16,299 nucleotides of DNA. Source: Flavobacteriales bacterium (GTDB lineage Bacteria > Bacteroidota > Bacteroidia > Flavobacteriales_D > Sanyastnellaceae). Location of the stretch: the NCBI GenBank assembly GCA_027488055.1, contig JAIYCK010000100.1, positions 1 to 16,299 of the forward strand, read 5' to 3'. Both the position numbers and the translations under genes were made by a program. Each line of letters opens with the position of its first letter. The stretch's first letter is position 1. Of the stretch, positions 7,578 to 13,879 are shown piece after piece. The notes under the pieces were generated by a model, which saw only the letters and a program-made list of their open reading frames with translations, made no database searches and was not told where the DNA came from.

Positions 7578-7913
7578 ATGGATTACATATTTGAACGTGC
7601 ATGGCAGGAAACCCTTGACAGGGTGTCGAAACAATTCGGGGAGAAGCTTGAATACGGTGCTCTTTTGATGCTGATAGGATTACAAGAGTTGGGGCAAGAC
7701 TATGCGAAATACAAAAAAGACGAAAAGATTGACCTCATGCACATTGGTGTGTGTACCGTGTTGCTCCCTTTCGGGTATTATAAGTTCATGGGACGCGATG
7801 AAGAGGGTTGGCCGCACTTCGAGCGTGTTCAAAATCTACCTCCTTTGGAACCTAGCGACCAAGAATTACTTATCCGGAAGGCCATCGTAGAATATTTCAA
7901 AGAAGAGGTATAG
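7578..7913 (+). CDS. Conserved Bacteroidota protein of unknown function, 111 residues
   Basis: Small soluble protein with no signal peptide or clear membrane segment. I recognise its pattern as a widespread but uncharacterised Bacteroidota family. Its features are LMLIGLQELGQ at about 30-40, DLMHIGVCTVLLP at about 52-64 and a GRDEEGWPHFE block at about 71-81 after a YYKF stretch. The N-terminal half is probably helical and the C-terminus is acidic (ending KEEV). It contains one cysteine and no evident catalytic motif. Its recognisable conservation and own start with an A/T-rich leader argue for a real gene. No function can be assigned, and the neighbours give no help because both flanking genes are on the other strand. 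Confidence 0.85.
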   Translation: MDYIFERAWQETLDRVSKQFGEKLEYGALLMLIGLQELGQDYAKYKKDEKIDLMHIGVCTVLLPFGYYKFMGRDEEGWPHFERVQNLPPLEPSDQELLIRKAIVEYFKEEV

Positions 7914-7936
7914 TCTCGTTCTTGTATTTTCTATGT

Positions 7937-7987
7937 CATCGCAAGGTCAATCCCCATGGATACCGCGCGGTGCGATGTATCTTTTTT
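7937..7987 (+). terminator. Possible terminator of the 111-residue gene
   Basis: CATCGCA (7937-7943) can pair with TGCGATG (7971-7977), with further short pairings inside (GGT with ACC, ATCC with GGAT). A T tract follows at 7982-7987. The loop is long, and a competing perfect palindrome ACCGCGCGGT lies at 7962-7971. The T tract reaches into the stop codon of the convergent gene. It has no T tract in the minus direction. Confidence 0.35.
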
Positions 7988-10900
7988 AGTAGCCAATGAG
8001 TACTTTTTCGAACGACCAATCACTTCCGATGATTAAACGCACTGAATAGATTCCGGCAGCCAATGGAATGTTTTCATATTGTGTGCCCCCTCGAAGGAGT
8101 CCTTGATGCACCAATTGACCTGAAGCATTGATAATTTCAAAGCGTCCTGTTGAGGGACTTTTTAGCCACAATTGGTTGAGGCCATTGCTCCAGCAATGAG
8201 GCAGACGATCCATTTCTTCTGAAACATTTCCACAAAGATCCAATTCGAATTGTTGGCTAGATCGCGAAATGCAACCAGTATTGGGGTCTTCGAATGTATA
8301 TACAAGATTATAAAGCCCTAATTCAAATGCATCGCCCCATGTCCAAATTTGGTCCTCAAGGATATCCCCATCCAAATCAAATACACCACCAATGGGTTGC
8401 GCCCATTCAGTAAGGTCGGCTTGTGCATTCATCTCATAATTACCACAGAAATAAAATCCGTTGTTGGGATTATCAGGGAACAATGCGGTCCAATCGATGG
8501 TGGTGGTGTCCTGCATGGTATAGGTTGTCAGAAGGGATGCATCGCATCCAAATTCATCTACATACAGGTATTGTGCTTCATATTGACCGGGTGTCAAGGT
8601 GCTCAAATCAAGCTGACCATTGCTGACATTGGTTGGGAAAAAGCTGCCGCCGGTGGGGTTTGGTGTAGTCACTTCCACAATTTGCTCATTGCTGCAAAAA
8701 TCACCTAAATGATCGACCCAAGTGAGCACAGGTAAACCGTGTATGACATAAGTCTCAGTCACACTGCTTGAGCAACCAGAGCCATCTGTATAGCTATATG
8801 TCAGGTCATAACTCCCTTCGGATAAATTTGGGGGCATCAAGAAAAAGATACCTGGGCTTGGTTCGAACACGCCCACACCTGAGTAGATTCCGCCCGATGG
8901 TTGTCCTTCCAAAAGGGTCAACGCATCTTCATCGATACACAGATCGTGATCGCTCATGACAAAAGTCACTTGCGGCTGGTCATACACTTGTATGTATTGC
9001 GTTGCGCTAGCTGAACAGCCGGTTTGCGAATCCAGATACGTATAGGTGACAGGATGAAAACCAACGCCCGCTGCACTTGGACTGAACAATGCCCCATCGA
9101 TACCTATACCGCTAAAGATGCCACCTTCTGGGGATGGATTGCCCATCCCAATGGGTTCGCTGGTGATACAAGCAGATAATAAACTGTCAGTCCAGATCAC
9201 CCCAAGGTCCTGAATATAGAATTGAGCTGCACTGTGGGAAATACATCCATTGGAAGCGGTGTATTGATAATTCAGCGTGTGCTCGCCTGACTCAAGTGTG
9301 GCAGTGTTGATGATATTGTCAGTCACTGTGTAAGGAGCAAATACTCCGCTGGAAGGAACAGGAAGGGCGATAATTGCTTCATCCGATTCTGCACAAAATG
9401 TCCCGAGATCATTGATCCATTGAATAGCCGCAGTATCAAGTGCCTCGAACGTGGTTAATGCGCTGCTTGCACATCCATGCGGATCGGTATAAGCATACGA
9501 AAGGGTGTACACTCCGCTTGAAGGTGGAAGATTGAAGGTGTTGGTGGCTGCTTCGAATTGAAGACTGCCTGCATCAATGGTGCCTCCTGCTGGCGATGAT
9601 ACCACTTCCACGGATGTTGGACCACTTTGGAGGCATGCGCTACTCGAAGAAAGTTCCAAGGTGACGATAGGCAATGCCCAGATAGTAACCGTTTGAATGG
9701 AGGTGCTGATGCAGCCTGTGGTAGAATCCGTGTACATATATTGGAGGTCATATGTCCCAGGAGCGTTGTCCGATGGGTTGATATAATCCCCGGTCAGTCC
9801 ATCACCCGAATAAGATCCGCCCGAGGGACTCGCGGAGGCAATGAAAAGGGAGGCATCATCGGTGCACAATTCGTTTTGATCGAGTTGCCAATTGATGGCA
9901 GCCGGTATATTGATTTCGACGGTTAAATTGCTTGTAGTAAAATTCTGACCACATTGTGTATTGAACAATTCACAGCTATAAACATGATTGTTGGGATTGA
10001 ACAGAGCCGTTTGGATATAGAGCGTATCATTGTTGAAGCCTGTATGCCCCAGTACATTGTTGTTGATCGCAACACCATCGCGAATCCATTGCGCGTCAAA
10101 ATTCCCACCATTGGTTTCTACGGAAAGGGCAATCGTATCGCCCAAGCAGCCCGTGGTTTGAAAGGGACCTTCAATGGTGAAATTATTTGGCTGAACAGTC
10201 ACGGGCATAGGATCGGAATAACTATAAAGATTGGGACTGCAGCCATCAATGCGGCATCGGAATAGACTGTCCATCCCAGCGAAGGCATTATTCAGAATAA
10301 GTAGCTCATTGTCGATTTGAATATTGTTTTCATTCGCTACCAAATCAGTCCATTCGTTATTACGAAAAACTTGCCATTGATACAAGCCATTGCTATTGGC
10401 CGAAGCTACAAATAAGGTGTCCGTGGCTCCTTCACAAATAGTCAGTTCAGAGCTTTGATCAGTAAATGCAGGTCCGACGCGCAGCACCATTTGATCTGTA
10501 TACACGCGTGGACTGCAAATGTCATGGATGTAAGCACGATACTTGAATCCATCCATCCCGGGTTCTACATTCCAAAAACGCAAGGGAACGTAGTAGGCTG
10601 AATTCGGATATCCAACGGAATTTGGAAACAACTCGTAATGACCATGATTCCAATACTCGATGTCTCTCCAACCTAAGCCATCTAAGGAGTCTACTTGCCA
10701 TCCGCTGTACCAACTGAAATTAAAATCGTTGGGATTGTAAAGGATGTCTGTGGTGACTAAGAACTCCTCCTCATACACGTATCCAGCGGCAGGACAGAGG
10801 TACACGGTGTCATTTGGTTGTGAATAGATCGGTGGCGCGGGTTGATAGTCATAGGCATATACGGTGAATACAATTTCATTTTCGCAACCTTCTGGACTTG

Positions 10901-12986
10901 TGGCAGTAATAGTTCCTCCATAATATAACTGGTCAGTTCCAAATACAACCGAATGATCGTTCTGCCATGTAATATTGGTTTCAGGTGTGATGCTATAATC
11001 GTTCTCCGCTAGGCCAAGATCTGCGTAAATAGGCAAATCAATGCAAGTATGCATCTGATAGCTCTGATAAAATTGCTGATAAGGAATATCGATACTTGGT
11101 TTGCGATGTACTTGCACATATACAGTGTCGCGCGCTTTGCAACCATTGATGGTGGCTTCTGCTACATAATTCAATGACGTATTGGTATAACTGCTGGTAT
11201 TGAAATTAACAGCCGAAGTCAATCGGTAATTTGGCGTCCATGCGATGGTGGCATTGGGATCACTACATACGGCGGAAAGGAGGGTCGTGTCGCCAAAACA
11301 ATGTGCAGAGTTTTCGCTTGCTGTTAAGGTTAAATTGTAGTTGGATAAATCGACGTGCACGGTGTCACGCAAAACACAGCCTTGGTAGTATCCATAAAAA
11401 ATGTAGTCGTTGGGTGAGCCTGTATTGGCATTTGGCGTTTTGGAATAGTTACCAGAGAAGCCCATGTCGGGCCACCAGCCAAATCCTACTCCACTCGATG
11501 GAGTGGTGCTGCCATTGAGTTGCACATTGGTGCCACATGTGGTGACTTTATCAGGACCCGCCGAAATGGAAAAAACAGTTGGCGATGAAGGACCGTATTT
11601 GGCCACAAACATTTTGGGATTGGTTCCGGTATGGGTCAAGTTAAAAGGGTACCAAGCCACGTTGGTGCCCTTGTAATAACCAAATACTATTTGGTTGAGA
11701 CCCTCATCAATCACCACATCATGCTGCATAAAGTTTTGGGTGTCGTTTTGATTCATCCGACAAAACTCCAATTCACCATTGCTATAGAATTGTGCATTAA
11801 AAGCTTTATATGTGCCAGTTCCCAGGGAGTAGACGGGGAAATTTCCAACATACGGTTGATTGCTGCTGAGATAACCAACAACGGCGATGCGGTCGCCACG
11901 CACATCCAAAGCGGCTGCGGATTCACTTGAACCTTGCCCCCCCATGGTTTTGAACCATCGGCCATTGCCATTGGTGTCAAGGCCCCAAAGGAAACCGCTG
12001 CCATCGCCGCCCATCATGGGCATGCCATACCACTCGAAAGTGCCAGTCAATTGGCCGCATAGATACATATTGCCTTGGTCATCGGCCATCGCGTCGGTTG
12101 TATAGATCGAACCAAACGTGGAGGTGCTCGAGGAAATTTTGCCCCAGATGCACGTGCCATTTGCATCGAATTTACCGACATAGGTGCACCATGCATTATT
12201 AAGATAACTCGGCGCAATGATCTGGTCACTGAATTTGAGGACGGCATTGGCACCGATAGATGCTTGTCCACTGATCCACACGTCGTCGTTGCTGTCGACC
12301 GTGACTGTTTGTAGTCCAGCACTCACACCTGGTGCGATTCCCCTTATCCATTGGAATTGACCTTGCGCATCGATTTTACTCAACCAAGCGCCACCATCGG
12401 TGGTGCGTTGTAGGTGAAAGTCGCCACCAAATGATAAATAATTCCCGCTGAAGAGGCCACCCCAATAGATGTTCCCTTCGCTATCGCAACTGATATCGCG
12501 CACTTCAGAGCTGTTGCTGGTATTTTCGGCTGCTCTGTGCCATTCATAGTTGAACTGGCTGTCGAATTTGATCAGAATCGGCTTTGCTCCACCATGTATA
12601 TGAAACGTTTCACTGCCCAAGGTGATGTTTGCATTGACGGTGCAGCCCGCCGCCACACTTCCGTCTGGCAAGACGGTGATGCGTTTGAGCGCGATGCCAT
12701 CTTGTGAGAAGAGCGAAGTCAATTGCGAAAAATTGCCGGCGCTGTCCATCCGTGCCAAATAATAACCATAGGCACCGGTATTAACGCTTTGATTGCCCAG
12801 CGTGGTGCCATCGGCGCTGTGCTTGCCGCAGACCACGAATCCTCCGTTAGGATGGCGATCGATATCGATAAAGTGCTCCAAGGCTTGGGTGCCATCGTAT
12901 CCGTCGACCCAATATGCGCGGTGGCAGTCCTGACCCCAACCGAAATGACAAAGCAACAAAAAGCTGCAAAAAACTAAACTTCTCAT
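7986..12986 (-). CDS. Giant T9SS cargo protein: beta-propeller, Ig-like repeats, C-terminal sorting domain
   Basis: The product has 1666 residues from the chosen ATG at 12986. The frame stays open to 13052, but only this start places a signal peptide at the N-terminus (MRSLVFCSFLLLCHFGWGQ, residues 1-19). Residues about 22-465 form a propeller-like region with recurring blades that read D-x-x-G-N-x-Y-x-x-G and then K-x-D-x-x-G-x-x-x-W, as in SBBP-type repeats. Residues about 470-1025 hold several divergent Ig/PKD-like domains. Residues about 1026-1585 hold seven Ig-like units of about 76-90 residues, each with a P-x-G-G-x-[YF] turn, a Y-x-[YF] strand and one cysteine pair 50-58 apart. The last ~70 residues resemble a T9SS type A sorting domain (FEIINASGQLV, then LAAGIYSVRLI), though the usual PNP motif is absent. 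It is likely a surface or extracellular adhesin or structural protein. No enzyme domain or partner gene is visible. Confidence 0.88.
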   Translation of the reverse strand: MRSLVFCSFLLLCHFGWGQDCHRAYWVDGYDGTQALEHFIDIDRHPNGGFVVCGKHSADGTTLGNQSVNTGAYGYYLARMDSAGNFSQLTSLFSQDGIALKRITVLPDGSVAAGCTVNANITLGSETFHIHGGAKPILIKFDSQFNYEWHRAAENTSNSSEVRDISCDSEGNIYWGGLFSGNYLSFGGDFHLQRTTDGGAWLSKIDAQGQFQWIRGIAPGVSAGLQTVTVDSNDDVWISGQASIGANAVLKFSDQIIAPSYLNNAWCTYVGKFDANGTCIWGKISSSTSTFGSIYTTDAMADDQGNMYLCGQLTGTFEWYGMPMMGGDGSGFLWGLDTNGNGRWFKTMGGQGSSESAAALDVRGDRIAVVGYLSSNQPYVGNFPVYSLGTGTYKAFNAQFYSNGELEFCRMNQNDTQNFMQHDVVIDEGLNQIVFGYYKGTNVAWYPFNLTHTGTNPKMFVAKYGPSSPTVFSISAGPDKVTTCGTNVQLNGSTTPSSGVGFGWWPDMGFSGNYSKTPNANTGSPNDYIFYGYYQGCVLRDTVHVDLSNYNLTLTASENSAHCFGDTTLLSAVCSDPNATIAWTPNYRLTSAVNFNTSSYTNTSLNYVAEATINGCKARDTVYVQVHRKPSIDIPYQQFYQSYQMHTCIDLPIYADLGLAENDYSITPETNITWQNDHSVVFGTDQLYYGGTITATSPEGCENEIVFTVYAYDYQPAPPIYSQPNDTVYLCPAAGYVYEEEFLVTTDILYNPNDFNFSWYSGWQVDSLDGLGWRDIEYWNHGHYELFPNSVGYPNSAYYVPLRFWNVEPGMDGFKYRAYIHDICSPRVYTDQMVLRVGPAFTDQSSELTICEGATDTLFVASANSNGLYQWQVFRNNEWTDLVANENNIQIDNELLILNNAFAGMDSLFRCRIDGCSPNLYSYSDPMPVTVQPNNFTIEGPFQTTGCLGDTIALSVETNGGNFDAQWIRDGVAINNNVLGHTGFNNDTLYIQTALFNPNNHVYSCELFNTQCGQNFTTSNLTVEINIPAAINWQLDQNELCTDDASLFIASASPSGGSYSGDGLTGDYINPSDNAPGTYDLQYMYTDSTTGCISTSIQTVTIWALPIVTLELSSSSACLQSGPTSVEVVSSPAGGTIDAGSLQFEAATNTFNLPPSSGVYTLSYAYTDPHGCASSALTTFEALDTAAIQWINDLGTFCAESDEAIIALPVPSSGVFAPYTVTDNIINTATLESGEHTLNYQYTASNGCISHSAAQFYIQDLGVIWTDSLLSACITSEPIGMGNPSPEGGIFSGIGIDGALFSPSAAGVGFHPVTYTYLDSQTGCSASATQYIQVYDQPQVTFVMSDHDLCIDEDALTLLEGQPSGGIYSGVGVFEPSPGIFFLMPPNLSEGSYDLTYSYTDGSGCSSSVTETYVIHGLPVLTWVDHLGDFCSNEQIVEVTTPNPTGGSFFPTNVSNGQLDLSTLTPGQYEAQYLYVDEFGCDASLLTTYTMQDTTTIDWTALFPDNPNNGFYFCGNYEMNAQADLTEWAQPIGGVFDLDGDILEDQIWTWGDAFELGLYNLVYTFEDPNTGCISRSSQQFELDLCGNVSEEMDRLPHCWSNGLNQLWLKSPSTGRFEIINASGQLVHQGLLRGGTQYENIPLAAGIYSVRLIIGSDWSFEKVLIGY
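8232..9911 (-). repeat. Seven Ig-like units arranged as a three-domain super-repeat (protein level)
   Basis: Counted from the chosen start, the first cysteines of the seven units are at residues 1041, 1118, 1198, 1273, 1350, 1431 and 1514. Their partners are at 1092, 1172, 1248, 1324, 1405, 1481 and 1572. Units 1-2-3 and 4-5-6 match pairwise at a constant offset of 232-233 residues, and unit 7 most resembles units 1 and 4. At DNA level the copies have diverged, so this is not a recent tandem duplication. Confidence 0.8.
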
Positions 12987-13003
12987 GGTAATGAATTGGA
13001 TTG

Positions 13004-13034
13004 TAAAGATGCAATGATTTGGACATACTACAAA
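13004..13034 (-). promoter_or_regulatory. Candidate promoter of the giant T9SS protein gene
   Basis: On the minus strand TTTG (complement of 13031-13034), a 19-base gap and CATCTTTA (complement of 13004-13011) loosely fit the TTTG / TAnnTTTG pattern with two mismatches in the -7 box. The predicted transcript would begin just before the ATG at 12986, which supports that start over the one at 13052. Confidence 0.3.
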
Positions 13035-13103
13035 GCGATAGCTTTTATCCATAATGATTTCGTTGGGATTGTTGTCATTGTAAGCTGAATGATTTAAGTT
13101 TCA

Positions 13104-13138
13104 TTGGGAAGGAGGGAGATGAAAAGCAATTACCTTTG
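13104..13138 (+). promoter_or_regulatory. Promoter of lemA with perfect TAnnTTTG box
   Basis: TACCTTTG at 13131-13138 matches the Bacteroidota -7 consensus TAnnTTTG exactly. A TTG at 13104-13106 lies 24 bases upstream, slightly further than usual for the -33 element. Transcription would start around 13142-13146, leaving a leader of about a dozen bases before the lemA ATG at 13157. Confidence 0.5.
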
Positions 13139-13156
13139 AGTCAAACTAGTGAAGCC

Positions 13157-13708
13157 ATGATTTTTGTTGTTATTTTTCTTGTGTTGGTGGTGTTGCCAGC
13201 CATTTTTTTAATCGCGACCTACAATGGTCTTCAGCGAAAAAAGATTCGTGTGGACAGTGCTTGGAGCCAGGTGGCTACTTTTTTGCAGCAACGTGGCGAT
13301 TTGATCCCCAATTTGGTAGAGACCGTAAAAGGCTATTTGGGGCATGAAAAGGACACTTTGGTAGAAGTCACCAAATGGCGCAATCAAAGTGTGGGCAACG
13401 GAAGCCGTGAAGACGTATTAAATGCGGATGCACAATTGAGTCGTTCCTTGATCCAATTGACCCATGTGGTAGAACAGTATCCTGACCTCAAAGCCCATGC
13501 GCAATTCAATCAATTGCAAGGCCAATTGCAGCAGATCGAAAGTGACATCCAGGGAGCGCGTTCCAATTACAATCACAGTGTCACAGCTTTCAATACATCC
13601 ATAGCTATTTTTCCCAATAATCTAATGGCTGGGTATTTTAGGATGGAAGAAAAATCGTTTTTCAAAGAAAATGAAAGCGTCAAGGAAGCACCGAAGGTTA
13701 AATTTTGA
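13157..13708 (+). CDS. lemA: LemA family protein
   Basis: The 183-residue protein has one N-terminal membrane segment (about residues 2-20) and a long, mostly helical soluble part. It carries the LemA signatures: YNGLQRKKIRVDSAWSQV at about 22-39, the QRGDLIPNLVETVKGY helix at about 45-60, and RSNYNHSVTAFNTSIAIFPNN at about 135-155. The biochemical role of LemA proteins in bacteria is not established, and an envelope location is expected. The in-frame TTG at 13136 overlaps the perfect promoter box, so the ATG at 13157 is the better start. The TPM-domain (YgcG-like) gene that often accompanies lemA is not present here. A bidirectional terminator lies downstream. Confidence 0.93.
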   Translation: MIFVVIFLVLVVLPAIFLIATYNGLQRKKIRVDSAWSQVATFLQQRGDLIPNLVETVKGYLGHEKDTLVEVTKWRNQSVGNGSREDVLNADAQLSRSLIQLTHVVEQYPDLKAHAQFNQLQGQLQQIESDIQGARSNYNHSVTAFNTSIAIFPNNLMAGYFRMEEKSFFKENESVKEAPKVKF

Positions 13709-13823
13709 ATTGAAAAACGTTGATTGATATGCGTTCCGTGGTTTGATATCGATTTTTTGGATGGTTTTTTTGTGGCTCTTGTTTCTTTGCAAGGCTGCTT
13801 GATTTGGGGATATGTAAGATCAT

Positions 13824-13854
13824 AAAAAAACCCTCGCAAAGCGAAGGTTTTTTT
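13824..13854. terminator. Bidirectional terminator between lemA and cphA
   Basis: Seven A, CCCTCGC, a three-base AAA loop, GCGAAGG and seven T form a stem with one C-A mismatch. It has T tracts in both directions (13824-13830 and 13848-13854), so it can end both convergent transcripts. Confidence 0.88.
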
Positions 13855-13859
13855 AATAG

Positions 13860-13879
13860 AACCGAATGATAATTCGGTT
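13860..13879. repeat. Short perfect hairpin at the cphA stop codon
   Basis: AACCGAAT (13860-13867) pairs with ATTCGGTT (13872-13879) around a four-base loop GATA. It touches the first base of the cphA stop codon and stands 5 bases from the bidirectional terminator. It lacks its own T tract and may act as a transcript-end stabiliser or second stem. Confidence 0.6.

Noticed and set aside
12987..13052. Upstream start of the giant T9SS protein at 13052
   Set aside because: It adds 22 residues before a clean signal peptide and runs through the candidate promoter.
13709..13823. Possible small gene between lemA and the bidirectional terminator
   Set aside because: Only short T-rich sequence with no start codon followed by a meaningful frame; best read as the lemA 3' untranslated region.
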